From assembly GCF_047663525.1 (NCBI RefSeq), contig NC_092613.1:9201501-9265500 (forward strand): a stretch of 64,000 bases of DNA. Reading direction: 5' to 3'. Under the pieces are notes generated by a model. It saw only the letters and a list, made by a program, of their open reading frames with translations. It made no database searches and was not told where the DNA came from. Position numbers and translations under genes: made by a program. This DNA comes from Anas platyrhynchos (lineage: Eukaryota; Chordata; Aves; Anseriformes; Anatidae). Of the stretch, positions 27,501-35,323 are shown in pieces; position 1 is the first letter of the stretch, and every line of letters begins with the position of its first letter.

Positions 27501-29709
27501 AAAGGACTGAGAGAGCTGGGATTGTTTAACCTCAAGAAGACAAATTTCAGGGGCCTATTATCAGTGTGTGTAAGTACCTGGGGGTGGGGGTGAGGGAGGA
27601 GGCAAAGAACACAGAGCCAGATGTTTCTCAGTGGTATCTAGTGAAATGACAAGAAATAATAGAAACAAAATGAAGTACAAAAAAATCCATTCAAACACAA
27701 GAAAAAAGAACTTTAACGGTAATAGAATATAGGAGGAGGTTGCCCAGAGAGGCTGTGGAGTCATGGAGATGTTCAAAACCCAGCTGGACGCTGTTGTGAG
27801 CATCCTACTGTAGTACGCTCTGCTGTGTGCAAGGATGTTAAACCAGAGGATCTCTGGGTCCATTCCAACCTTAACTATTCTGTGACTCTGTGATTTTGTG
27901 ACTGCTATATAGTATTCTTCAGCTAGCAAAAGAAATGCGAAATAGAATTAAAAGTCAGTGAAGGAACACTAACTTCAATAAACAAAAATGTTTCAGTTTA
28001 CTTGAGTGAAATAATAACTAGAAAATAAAACATTTACTACCTATCCCACAACTCTTTTTGAGAATTTTGCAAAAGAAACGCCCCCAAATATGGTTCCTGA
28101 AAATGAAAAGAAGCACAAGGTAGTTTTAATGTTATCATTAAATAATTTAAAAAATTGGTAATGCGTACATAAGCAATCTAGATTAAGTTCCATGATAAAT
28201 AATACATGCTGGCCAAAAGACATTAAAATGCTTTTAATTTAAACCTTTTTTAATTTTAGAAAACACAAACTTATTTTACTGAGACACCTAAACCTCATTT
28301 AGATCGGGACTGTACATCTATTAATGTAAAAAAAATATTGTCTCAAAATATTCCTGTAAAAGTCAACATGATGGAAAGTAGAAAAACATCTCCTCCAGCA
28401 CCTGCAAAAAGTCCCTTGGGTAGTCGATTATTAAAGGTTTGTAACTCATGATAGTGAATTGTTCTTGTTTTATTTTTTCGAACTATTTATTTCTCTATTT
28501 AACTTCTAATGAGAAAAACTATTTAAGCAAAAACAATCTTATTCTTGATGTCACTCATTATCAGTGTCTTTCTGAAAACTTTCCTGCAGGCTTGTTTGTT
28601 TGCATTTTCATAAATGTTGGTTATAGTATGTACATAGTGACTACAGGTCAAAATAACAGATGAATTTCTGTAGATGAGCTTAAAGAGATTAGATATAGTA
28701 TGCCATAAAACTCAGTTCTTCCACAGAACTTTTTTTTTTTTTTAATTGATTTGCTTGGATCTTTGTTTCATGCTTTGAATTGAAAGATAATTGTTACACA
28801 GTATCTCTCTGTTGTCTGCCTGGATATTCTGTCTGTTTAGTTCTAAATTCCATAATTACCATTGAAAATGTAATTTTAAATGCCATCTTTTTCTTTCGCA
28901 GACATATATTGTAAAGACTCCCCCAGTACATAAAATGCAAAGTGAAAGCACAAATCTGCTTTCAGAACAGAGGAAAAAGCAAAAAGTGCTTCTGCAGCTG
29001 GATGCTCAGTCAGATAGCTCTGAACATAGTGATCTCTTGGTAAAAATCTGAGAACAAATAGCATGATTAATAATTCTTTATGCACACTGATGTATCTAAG
29101 AATGTAAATAAGGCATGTGGGCTTCTGTATACAAATCTATTTATGAGTGATTTTTTATTTCATTGGTTCTTTCTGGAAATGTATTTATATGTACATAATT
29201 AGTAACTTTATGACAGAATACTGCAATATAAAAATATATATTCAGTTTTATAATGATTTTTTACATTGTTTTTATTGAAACTGTTGAGGTTTCATAGTGA
29301 TATCTTAACTTTCTTTTTCATACTGCAGTATTCCTAAGGGGAAAGAAAAGAGATTTCTGAATATAATTATTTTTTTTTTCTTTTAATTTAAGAGCATAGT
29401 TTCAGAGGAAGAAATGTTTAAAAAATTATACAAAGATTATCCACAAGCTTCACAATTATATGCCATGACGCCAAAAAAGGTATGTTACCTTTTCTTCACA
29501 TCAAAATGAACAGTAGATCAAATTTGTTTTAGAAACTAATGGATGGCTTTATTTTTTCATCTTAGAAACCGACTACATCAAACCTGAAAGCTCCAGGCTC
29601 TGCATTGAAACTTACAACTATGAGAAAAATGAGAGAGGCTGGGTGGACTGCAGTTTCCAAAATGGACAGGAAAAGAAAAATTAAAGAAGCTGAAAAACTC
29701 TTTACTTAA
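3405..29709 (+). CDS. SYCP1: SYCP1, synaptonemal complex protein 1 (transverse filament), complete in 31 coding exons
   Basis: SYCP1 forms the transverse filaments that zip homologous chromosomes together in meiotic prophase. C-termini bind the chromosome axes and N-termini meet head to head at the midline. The 31 coding exons listed separately join to 2937 nt (978 codons) without a frame break, against about 976 residues in human. Residues 1-80 are the non-coiled N-terminus with [10 protein letters not shown]. Residues about 89-104 hold [14 protein letters not shown], matching the mammalian head-to-head assembly tip. Residues about 85-797 are an almost unbroken coiled coil rich in E, K, L and Q. 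The tail from 798 is basic and S/T/P-rich and ends [16 protein letters not shown]. The start has the Kozak-like context cgccATGG. PolyA signal AATAAA is at 29940. Introns 4 and 18 appear to use GC donors. UTR limits are unknown. Confidence 0.95.
4435..4519 (+). CDS. SYCP1: SYCP1 coding exon 2
   Basis: Residues 37-65, [15 protein letters not shown] and onward. Acceptor ttatgcag, donor gtaaga, ends in phase 1. Confidence 0.88.
4697..4743 (+). CDS. SYCP1: SYCP1 coding exon 3
   Basis: Residues 65-80, [16 protein letters not shown] 47-nt exon between tttcag and gtcagc, ending in phase 0. It is poorly conserved but fits in frame and length. Confidence 0.82.
6005..6169 (+). CDS. SYCP1: SYCP1 coding exon 4 (head-to-head tip; GC donor)
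   Basis: Residues 81-135, including [15 protein letters not shown] and [20 protein letters not shown], both very well conserved. The protein match ends exactly at CAG/GCCAGT, which implies a GC splice donor at 6170. The alternative GT donor at 6179 would add Ala-Ser-Ile. Confidence 0.9.
6999..7066 (+). CDS. SYCP1: SYCP1 coding exon 5
   Basis: Residues 136-158, [20 protein letters not shown]. Acceptor aaactag, donor gtaagt, ends in phase 2. Confidence 0.92.
7260..7333 (+). CDS. SYCP1: SYCP1 coding exon 6
   Basis: Residues 158-183, [31 protein letters not shown] is identical to mammals. Donor gtaaat, phase 1. Confidence 0.94.
8615..8673 (+). CDS. SYCP1: SYCP1 coding exon 7
   Basis: Residues 183-202, [19 protein letters not shown], matching the conserved LNNNIEKM region. 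Acceptor tgatag, donor gtaagt. Confidence 0.93.
9801..9870 (+). CDS. SYCP1: SYCP1 coding exon 8
   Basis: Residues 203-226, [19 protein letters not shown]. The core [10 protein letters not shown] is identical to mammals. Donor gtgaga, phase 1. Confidence 0.95.
10888..10961 (+). CDS. SYCP1: SYCP1 coding exon 9
   Basis: Residues 226-250, [18 protein letters not shown] and onward to KEKQ. Acceptor tcaaaag (weak tract), donor gtttgc, phase 0. Confidence 0.88.
11904..12012 (+). CDS. SYCP1: SYCP1 coding exon 10
   Basis: Residues 251-287, [19 protein letters not shown] through KIADLEEAK. Acceptor ttgttag, donor gtaaga, phase 1. Confidence 0.9.
12055..12146 (+). mobile_element. CR1 LINE 3'-end fragment
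   Basis: About 90 bp in SYCP1 intron 10 with the CR1 3' signature (GGTTGGATCAAATGATCTTT, then TTCCAACTTTAATGATTCTA). It is truncated at the 5' side. Confidence 0.85.
13066..13152 (-). mobile_element. CR1 LINE 3'-end fragment, antisense
   Basis: Begins CATAGAATTATGTAGTGGCT then GGTTGGAAAGGACATTGAAG, the reverse complement of a CR1 3' end. It lies in SYCP1 intron 10 near a sense copy. Confidence 0.85.
13408..13502 (+). CDS. SYCP1: SYCP1 coding exon 11
   Basis: Residues 287-318, ending [16 protein letters not shown] (human KELEDIKVSLQR). Acceptor ttgcttag, donor gtacag, phase 0. Confidence 0.9.
13633..13817 (+). CDS. SYCP1: SYCP1 coding exon 12
   Basis: Residues 319-380; [20 protein letters not shown] is followed by [10 protein letters not shown]. 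At 185 nt it is the longest exon of the gene. Donor gtaatt, phase 2. Confidence 0.92.
14041..14155 (-). mobile_element. CR1 LINE 3'-end fragment, antisense
   Basis: CAATCATAGAATGATTTGGG then GGAAGGGTCCTTAAAGATCA in SYCP1 intron 12; reverse complement of the CR1 3' terminus. Confidence 0.85.
14903..14970 (+). CDS. SYCP1: SYCP1 coding exon 13
   Basis: Residues 380-403, [20 protein letters not shown]. Acceptor tttcttag, donor gtaaga, phase 1. Confidence 0.9.
16152..16213 (+). CDS. SYCP1: SYCP1 coding exon 14
   Basis: Residues 403-423, [20 protein letters not shown]. Human has EEMTKLTNNKEVELEELK. Donor gtaaat, phase 0. Confidence 0.92.
17187..17291 (+). CDS. SYCP1: SYCP1 coding exon 15
   Basis: Residues 424-458; 35 codons starting [20 protein letters not shown]. 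Acceptor taaacag, donor gtaaga, phase 0. Confidence 0.9.
17372..17720. repeat. Possible ancient amniote interspersed repeat
   Basis: The phrases GGGCCAGTAGTCCATCC, GCATCCATAGCCTTCTGTG and AATTCCAGAAATTCATTATA resemble an old dispersed element that I recall from turtle and crocodile genomes. I cannot name its family. It lies in SYCP1 intron 15. Confidence 0.4.
18272..18375 (+). CDS. SYCP1: SYCP1 coding exon 16
   Basis: Residues 459-493, [20 protein letters not shown] and onward (human KEVHDLEIQLT). Acceptor cttctgcag, donor gtatga after a C, phase 2. Confidence 0.9.
18490..18652. repeat. AT-rich tract with perfect 15-bp inverted repeat
   Basis: An almost pure A/T stretch in SYCP1 intron 16. 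ATTACATATTATAAT at 18592-18606 is the exact reverse complement of 18636-18650, separated by 29 bp, so a hairpin or cruciform could form. Confidence 0.8.
18980..19097 (+). CDS. SYCP1: SYCP1 coding exon 17
   Basis: Residues 493-532, [20 protein letters not shown] through LRKLQEIHE. Acceptor aaattag, donor gtaagt, phase 0. Confidence 0.9.
19322..19392 (+). CDS. SYCP1: SYCP1 coding exon 18 (GC donor)
   Basis: Residues 533-556, [20 protein letters not shown] then GQL. It ends AAG/GCAAGT, the classic GC-AG donor consensus. Only this junction gives the conserved QLRNELE across to exon 19. Phase 2. Confidence 0.9.
20078..20159 (+). CDS. SYCP1: SYCP1 coding exon 19
   Basis: Residues 556-583, [20 protein letters not shown] then KLDESEEN, matching human KCKLDKSEEN. 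Donor gtatgc, phase 0. Every later exon is phase 0-0. Confidence 0.92.
20844..20906 (+). CDS. SYCP1: SYCP1 coding exon 20 (63 nt)
   Basis: Residues 584-604, [20 protein letters not shown] plus K. It is exactly 21 codons (three heptads), phase 0-0. Confidence 0.9.
21245..21307 (+). CDS. SYCP1: SYCP1 coding exon 21 (63 nt)
   Basis: Residues 605-625, [20 protein letters not shown] plus E. Almost identical to mammals. 21 codons, phase 0-0. Confidence 0.95.
22154..22216 (+). CDS. SYCP1: SYCP1 coding exon 22 (63 nt)
   Basis: Residues 626-646, [20 protein letters not shown] plus K. 21 codons, phase 0-0; donor gtaggt. Confidence 0.92.
23427..23543 (+). CDS. SYCP1: SYCP1 coding exon 23
   Basis: Residues 647-685, [20 protein letters not shown] through NKLLQE. 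Acceptor cacaaaag has a weak pyrimidine tract. Donor gtgaga. Confidence 0.92.
24177..24287 (+). CDS. SYCP1: SYCP1 coding exon 24
   Basis: Residues 686-722, [20 protein letters not shown] then [17 protein letters not shown], strongly conserved. Donor gtaaga. Confidence 0.95.
24982..25074 (+). CDS. SYCP1: SYCP1 coding exon 25
   Basis: Residues 723-753, [20 protein letters not shown] then [11 protein letters not shown]. Acceptor aacacag, donor gtaagg. Confidence 0.93.
25976..26050 (+). CDS. SYCP1: SYCP1 coding exon 26
   Basis: Residues 754-778, [20 protein letters not shown] then EIEEK. Acceptor ggttttag, donor gtatat. Confidence 0.92.
26235..27905 (+). mobile_element. CR1 LINE, long decayed copy with reverse-transcriptase remnants
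   Basis: An approximately 1.7-kb copy in SYCP1 intron 26, same orientation as the gene. Decayed ORF2 can be read in pieces: [40 protein letters not shown], and FADDAK from the catalytic YADD-type motif at about 27181. The 3' end has TTCCAACCTTAACTATTCTG. Frameshifts and stops make it inactive. The 5' boundary is uncertain. Confidence 0.85.
28063..28119 (+). CDS. SYCP1: SYCP1 coding exon 27 (57 nt, tentative)
   Basis: Residues 779-797, [19 protein letters not shown]. The acceptor is a pyrimidine tract ending tttttgag and the donor is gtagtt, phase 0-0. It corresponds in place and length to the mammalian stretch KREAKENTATLKEKKDK. It is poorly conserved, but including it brings the product to 978 residues. 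Confidence 0.7.
28260..28436 (+). CDS. SYCP1: SYCP1 coding exon 28 (start of C-terminal tail)
   Basis: Residues 798-856, [15 protein letters not shown] and onward (human KTQTFLLETPE). The sequence loses heptad character and gains S, T and P, as expected of the axis-binding tail. Donor gtttgt. Confidence 0.9.
28902..29039 (+). CDS. SYCP1: SYCP1 coding exon 29
   Basis: Residues 857-902, [13 protein letters not shown] and onward, with basic RKKQKV then [10 protein letters not shown] (human NSDSSETTDLL). Donor gtaaaa. Confidence 0.92.
29393..29479 (+). CDS. SYCP1: SYCP1 coding exon 30
   Basis: Residues 903-931, [20 protein letters not shown] through MTPKK. Acceptor atttaag, donor gtatgt. Confidence 0.92.
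29566..29709 (+). CDS. SYCP1: SYCP1 last coding exon 31
   Basis: Residues 932-978 and TAA at 29707-29709. It encodes [20 protein letters not shown] and ends [16 protein letters not shown], the highly conserved basic C-terminus. Confidence 0.96.
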   Translation, partial: KPTTSNLKAPGSALKLTTMRKMREAGWTAVSKMDRKRKIKEAEKLFT

Positions 29710-29939
29710 AATACAAAAAAGACTAGTGCCCAGCATTATTTGATTAGTACAAGCACAGTATTATTATTCTTTGAGAGTTAGTACATTGTTGCATTTTTCT
29801 GTCTTGTTCAGTGTGTTTAATACTACATTAATTTTATTTTTACAAATAGTCCTTATAGAACTACTGCAATCTGTGGAGCATTTTAAACATTTCATTCACT
29901 ATACTATAAAAAGTCTTTTTTGAAATTAGTCCAACTATG

Positions 29940-29945
29940 AATAAA
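29940..29945 (+). terminator. SYCP1: SYCP1 polyadenylation signal
   Basis: AATAAA lies 231 bp after the SYCP1 stop. A second AATAAA follows about 20 bp on, in an A-rich stretch. The cleavage site was not determined. Confidence 0.65.
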
Positions 29946-31290
29946 GCTGTTTAAAAAAAATAAATCTGGCATTAGAAATACTGGCTGTAACAAATTTCAG
30001 TTCTGTTATGTAAAATTTGCTCTCTTTTTCGTAACATATAATTAACAAAAGGATATTTAGTAAATGAAACGCTGAAATGCGTGCATTTTTATGTGAAATT
30101 GTCTTGCTTTTTCTTTCATTGTAAATGTCAGAACTGTCTTTTTAGACTGTTTTGTTTGCAATAGCTATTACTTTGGTATGTTAGAACAGTTTTGGAACTT
30201 TTAAAATTGGATTTTCAATAGTATTATGTAGGTATAAGAAGATTTCAGCTTCATTAGGAACAAAATATGTACACATATTTTAAGATTGTAAACACAGTAG
30301 TAAGATGTCATTAAATTGTTAATTTGAAGCATAAACTGTGGAACCATATGTTGTTGCTATATTTATTAGAACACAGATATAAATCACCTGACAGCTTTCC
30401 TAAGAATTATACATGCATGTTGCCAAGATTCCATTCAGGACCTTCATCAGTGAAGAGTCTGTCTAATTACCTACTGCCTGCCTATCAAATTGGCAGTCAA
30501 ATTGATAGCATTACAACCATAATAAAATGAAAATTGTTTGTGACTTTTACCACTTAGTGTTATTATGATATTGTGGGGTATAGTCATTCATTCATGATAA
30601 TCCTGTAGAAGACTTCTGGCTTGTCTTTGGTGGTGGCAGTGGTTTTGTTGTTGTCATTTTATTTTATTTTTTAATTTTGTCCCACATGTAGACATTTCAT
30701 ATCTTAGAATAACAGGAACTGACATCTAGCACTCTCCAGTTAAATGTAACCAAATATAAAGTGGTCCACCATAGAAGCCACAACAACAAATAGGACTGTG
30801 AAGTACTTTCAGAGCATAAGTGGAAATTGTTGGCATATCACGTGCAACAAAGAGAATTGCCCTTTTAATCTGTGCTTGACAGGATATGCTACAGCTAATC
30901 CTAGGGAAGAAAGAGAAGAGCAGTCATCTGTGAATCTACAAATTTAAAAGGTAAGAGTTCTGTTTCAAGCTATTACAGACAGACTCGCAATAGAGAAATT
31001 AGCTTTGAAAATTCAGCAGCCACAGTCTGTTTAAATGCAAAACCTGATGGCAAAAAAAAAAACCTTGTTCCTATGGCAGCATATTAGGATCTGATTTCCT
31101 TTTATCAGTGTAGGTTTACAATAAAATGGGCTTGGAAATTCCTCTGTCAGAATACAAATCTTGTAGAAATCTGATTTTGTCTATGGTTGTTGTTGTTGTT
31201 TCTGACTTTTTGTTTTTAATCAGCATAGCTTCTGATTTTCAACTGGACACGTTTCAGTTTTAAGATCCACAATAGTATATGCCTACATGT
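29946..31290. other. Intergenic region after SYCP1
   Basis: AT-rich, with no gene recognised. It includes a short GTT repeat at about 31186-31201. Confidence 0.5.
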
Positions 31291-31293
31291 ATA

Positions 31294-32005
31294 TCACAGA
31301 ATCACTGAATGTTAGGGATTGGAAAGGACCTTGAAAGATCATCTAATCCAATCCCCCTGCCGGAGCAGGAACACTTAGATCAGGTCACACAGGAATGCGT
31401 CCAGGTGGGTTTTGAAATTCTCCAAAGGAGACTCCACAAGTCCCATGGACAGCCTGTTCCAGTGTTCTGTCACCCTCACAGTAAAAAAGTTTTGTCTCAT
31501 TTAAGCAGAACCTCCTGTGTTCCAGCTTGCACCCACTGCCCCTTGTTCTGTCATTGGGTGTCACCAAGAAGAGCCTGGCTCCATCCTCCTGACATTCACC
31601 CTTTACATATTTATAAACATTGAGGTCACCTCTCAGTCTCCTCCAAGCTAAAGAGACCCAGCTCCCTCAGCCTTTCCTTGTGAGGGAGATGCTCCACTCC
31701 CTTGAACATCCTCGTGGCTCTGCACTCTCAAGCAGTTCCCCATCCTTCTTGAACTGAGGGGCCTGAACTGGACACAATATTCCAGATGTGGTCCCACTAG
31801 GGCAGAGTGGTGGGGGGAGAACCTCTCGACCTACTAACCACAGGCCTTCTGATACACCCCAGGAAGCCATTGGCCTTCTTAGCCACAAGGGCACAGTGCT
31901 GGCTCATGGTCATCCCACTGTTCACCAGGACTCCCAGCTACCTCTCCCCTTCACTGCTTTCCAGCAGTGGAATCAAGACTTTACCATTCTGCACTGTAAG
32001 TTAAC
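31294..32005 (-). mobile_element. CR1 LINE, about 710 bp, antisense
   Basis: Starts CACAGAATCACTGAATGTTA then GGAAAGGACCTTGAAAGATC and runs through typical CR1 phrases such as CAGCCTGTTCCAGTGTTCTG and GAACTGGACACAATATTCCA. This is the reverse complement of the 3' portion of CR1. The open frames inside it are shadows of the element. Confidence 0.92.
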
Positions 32006-32009
32006 CTGC

Positions 32010-33180
32010 TCGTAAGTTTATAAAGTTTTCATTGTGTTGTGCCACTAACAGAGTGAGTAAGAAGAATTTGTGGTAACTTATCTTCATTGTTCCTACTTTT
32101 ATTTTAGTCATTGGTTAGTGATGGAAAATCATACTGTTATTTCTAGATGTAAACTTTGGGCATGCACTGAATTTCTGTAGCCCATTTCAGAGATTCCTGG
32201 GTAACAAACCCAAGAATTCTATGTTTTCTAAATTCTGTTCACAGAGAATATTTAAAACACTTCTTACAGAACATCAGTATACTATCTTTCACTTAGTGAA
32301 AGTGTAAAATAACTGATGTGACTGAATGGAGTGGTTTAGTTAACAGAAAGGTTAAAGATAAATAATTAAAAGCCTGTGTTCTGGCTGTTCCAGAACACAG
32401 CTACAAAGCTGCTGGCTGTAAAAGCGCATTAAAACTTTCTATCACTGAATAGTCTGAAGGTCAGCAAAGGGGCAATGAAAGAAAGAAATCCATAAGCATC
32501 AGATATTGAACTATGGATTTTAGCAAACTGTAGGAAAGAAGCTTTTTCTGCACTCATAGGTTGTCACACTGTATTGCTGTTCTCAAAAGGTACTGGGATC
32601 TCAATCCCATCAAATATTTAGAGAGGTCTGTAGTGAGGAAGCCTACAGTCATATCCAGGATGCTCATGGAAGAGTTTTTCTACCAGCTTAATAGTTTGTG
32701 TAAATTACTGAAGAAATAGGAATATGTATATCACTCCAGTGATACTCAGAGCTTCTCTGACAAATGGCCGGGTTAACGTGATGCTAGGAAAGAAAAGGTA
32801 ATAGGAAGGATGTTCTCTCTGTTTTAGTATGATCATAACTTGAGTACAAGGGACAATAGTTACATTAGTCTGAAGGTCTATTCAGACTCATTTATTGTGT
32901 TTCCAGATGAAATATTTTTCATTCTTAATGCTTGGTCAGATATTTCTGTAACGCACTGCAGTACATTCAGAAGCTGGGTAACAAAGTTTCAATGAACAAA
33001 TGCACTGCTCAAATTATACTGCCTGCTGCAGTTACGGAGAATTCCTAGCATTCAGCATACTCTGCCTAACAGCTCTAACTTTTCATGACAGTAGGGCTCT
33101 GGACAGATGGAACTAAGGACATTACATCTATGTAGTTGCCTTAACAACCAAATTCATAATCACCTCAAAGAATGAAATCA
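32010..33180. other. Intergenic, no feature seen
   Basis: No coding exon, RNA gene or repeat family recognised by eye. Confidence 0.4.
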
Positions 33181-33520
33181 GGTTTGTGTGACATGACCTA
33201 TTTTATGTAACACCATCCTGACTGGCATTAATTATGTTCTCATCCTTTAATTCTTTATTGCTCAAATCCTGTATCAACTTTCTGTTATTTTACCTGATTT
33301 ATCAGTGATAGATGTCAGGCTAGCTGGTTGAGCATTACCTGGGTCAACATTTTCTCTTTAAATATTGGCATAATATAAGCACTTTTCTAAATGTTTTGAA
33401 ATTTCCCCAGTATTCTAAAACTTGTTGAAATTAGCAGTAGCAAGCAAAAGATCCTTAGCTTTGAGGTGATAACTTTTAAATATTTGTTTACATCTTATTT
33501 AACAACTGTTATTGCAAATG
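33180..33520 (-). mobile_element. Possible old CR1/L3-like LINE remnant, antisense
   Basis: The phrases GTCAGGCTAGCTGGTTGAGC and TTTAAATATTGGCATAATAT recall the antisense 3' part of old CR1/L3-type LINEs. It is heavily diverged and the boundaries are approximate. Confidence 0.4.
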
Positions 33521-33728
33521 TGTATGTTGGTTTGTCAGCCACCACATTTTCAAATGCAATGTAGTTACTGATGACTTTGCACTTACTCTGCATCAACAGT
33601 TCGTCTTCAGCTAGTAACATCCCTTGATATTACTCTTGGCCTCTGTCCTGGTAGAAGTTTGTCTTCTGGTGTCCAGATTTCTGTACCAGTTTTCTACATT
33701 TTCCCAACTTCTAATACTGATAGTCTCT

Positions 33729-33974
33729 CTCTCCTCTCCTCTCCTCTCCTCTCCTCTCCTCTCCTCTCCTCTCCTCTCCTCTCCTCTCCTCTCCTCTCCT
33801 CTCCTCTCCTCTCCTCTCCTCTCCTCTCCTCTCCTCTCCTCTCCTCTCCTCTCCTCTCCTCTCCTCTCCTCTCCTCTCCTCTCCTCTCCTCTCCTCTCCT
33901 CTCCTCTCCTCTCCTCTCCTCTCCTCTCCTCTCCTCTCCTCTCCTCTCCTCTCCTCTCCTCTCCTCTCCTCTCC
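33729..33974. repeat. Pure CTCCT pentanucleotide microsatellite, about 49 units
   Basis: 246 bp of an uninterrupted 5-bp unit (CTCCT / AGGAG), preceded by a short CT run. One strand is all pyrimidine. Because 5 is coprime with 3, each strand gives the same periodic peptide in all frames (LLSSP or RGEER types), so the open frames here are artefacts. Length is likely polymorphic and assembly-sensitive. Confidence 0.98.
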
Positions 33975-35096
33975 GATTTTTAATTCTTATTTTGGGCACT
34001 TTTTGTCCTCTCCAGGATTTAGTTCTATGAAGTGTTTCCTTTTCCTTTCAGGATCATTATCTGCTTTGAAATATTCCTAAGGTTTTCCAGGAAAGAACAT
34101 TCTTTTCCATGACTAAAGTTTTAAACAAACAAACCCACACGTATATATGTCATGTATATGTGTATTATATATCATTATCTACATGTGTTTTTATGTCTAT
34201 ACTTATATAGCCTGTATGTTTAACTGCATTTAAAATAGCTCAGAAAAATATAAAACTAAGCATCATATTGGAGTAGTACCAAAATAAGTGTTTTACTTCT
34301 GTTGCTAAGTCTAGCTGAACAGATGTTACTGAGTGTAAAATTACTATTTTGTTCATGTCTATAAGACAGAAACAGTTATATTTAATTCCCAAGAAGTTAT
34401 ATGCTAAAAATGTCATTTCCAACTGAATAAGACATGTACACTAACTTGATCTTTTCTCACTTTTTTTCCTCCCAGGTGTTTCACAAACCCTAAACAAAAA
34501 GTGTTTCACCCTTATCAGTAGACATCTCAGTTTCACTGAAGTTGGTGCAGTATTTTGCTTTTCATTGTGCTGCAAAAAGTGGTTTCTCACAGTGCAACTA
34601 GATTATACCCTTGTTAATTAGTATTTCAGAGTGAATTGTTGTTGCTTTAGTATTTGCTCAGTAGGTTCAAGGCCAGATGATTTGTCTGCATGTTTTGTTT
34701 GAGTAGATAAAGTCAGGCTTTACCTAACCATGCTGTAGAGCAACTGCTTTGGTTTGAGATTTATTATTTTATGTGTATAGCACTGCATCTCTCATTTGTG
34801 CCTGCCTGGTAATGAGCAAGCAGTGAACCAGACTGTATTAAATTTTCCAAAAACATAAGGGTAGAATTAGTCATATGTGATTCAGGATGACTCCATTTCC
34901 ATGCTAGCTTCCCTGTCATGACGTTGCTGTCCTATGTAGCAATTAAATTAATCAATAACAAGTTTTTAAAAGCAGTGGTTAGTTTAAAAGCCAATGAGAG
35001 AGAATGACTGTTAAAATAATTAGATTTCCAGCTCCAGTTTCCAGGTTAGGATATTATGGACACATTTGTTCCTATCACATTTACTTTGCAGTTCAG

Positions 35097-35128
35097 TATG
35101 AATTTTCAATAGATGACTCTGCGATAAG
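35097..35128 (+). promoter_or_regulatory. TSHB: TSHB composite Pit-1 / GATA-2 element
   Basis: TATGAATTTTCAATAGATG at 35097-35115 followed by GATAAGAAAGC from 35123 closely matches, from memory, the mammalian thyrotrope P1 element. There Pit-1 and GATA-2 act together at about -130 to -90. The distance to the TATA box at 35191 puts it at about -124 to -93 here. Assignment rests on remembered sequence. Confidence 0.75.
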
Positions 35129-35150
35129 AAAGCAGCAATTCAGATGCAAT

Positions 35151-35158
35151 TATATAAA
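35151..35158 (+). promoter_or_regulatory. TSHB: Upstream TATA box of TSHB
   Basis: TATATAAA, exactly 40 bp upstream of the second TATA box. Rodent TSHB uses two start sites about 40 bp apart, which this pair would explain. Confidence 0.6.
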
Positions 35159-35190
35159 CAGTAAGATCAGCCTGGAATTAGCCTGGAGAG

Positions 35191-35197
35191 TATAAAG
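35191..35197 (+). promoter_or_regulatory. TSHB: Main TATA box of TSHB
   Basis: TATAAAG placed about 30 bp before GGGTCA at 35217-35222. That half-site sits where mammalian TSHB has its negative thyroid-hormone response element, around the start site. Confidence 0.65.
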
Positions 35198-35216
35198 CGC
35201 ACACAGAGCTTGTGCT

Positions 35217-35323
35217 GGGTCACTGCCTCTCCCAGCTCAAGGCAGAATCAGGTTCCTGTAATAGGGAAGAATTCAGCTGACAAGAGGTTGGTCTTTCTAG
35301 ACTTGCATTGTTGCAGCTACAGG
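35217..35323 (+). other. TSHB: Putative TSHB non-coding exon 1
   Basis: TSHB normally has a short untranslated first exon. Starting near 35221, possible donors are CAG/gttcct at 35252 (about 31 nt, human-like length) and AGG/gtaaac at 35324 (better consensus). I cannot decide between them. The splice partner is the acceptor ctag just before the ATG at 36156. Confidence 0.4.

Larger units (their letters stand above)
3513..29565 (+). other. SYCP1 introns (general content)
   Basis: AT-rich introns from 80-odd bp to about 2 kb make up most of this span. Apart from the CR1 pieces, the 17.4-kb repeat and the AT-rich hairpin listed separately, I see no further genes. Open frames such as those at 10011-10328, 11413-11742 and 22320-22595 lack homology and are taken as chance. 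The AATAAA at 3763-3768 in intron 1 is the first plus-strand polyA signal downstream of the NR1H5 stop. Confidence 0.6.

Noticed and set aside
27561-27929. 122-codon minus-strand frame
   Set aside because: It overlaps the 3' end of the sense CR1 copy and has no recognisable domain.
31309-32015. Short open frames of 60-104 codons on both strands
   Set aside because: They lie wholly inside an antisense CR1 copy and do not correspond to its coding frame.
33624-34030. Long overlapping open frames on both strands
   Set aside because: They are produced by the CTCCT pentanucleotide array, which gives the same repeating peptide in every frame of a strand.
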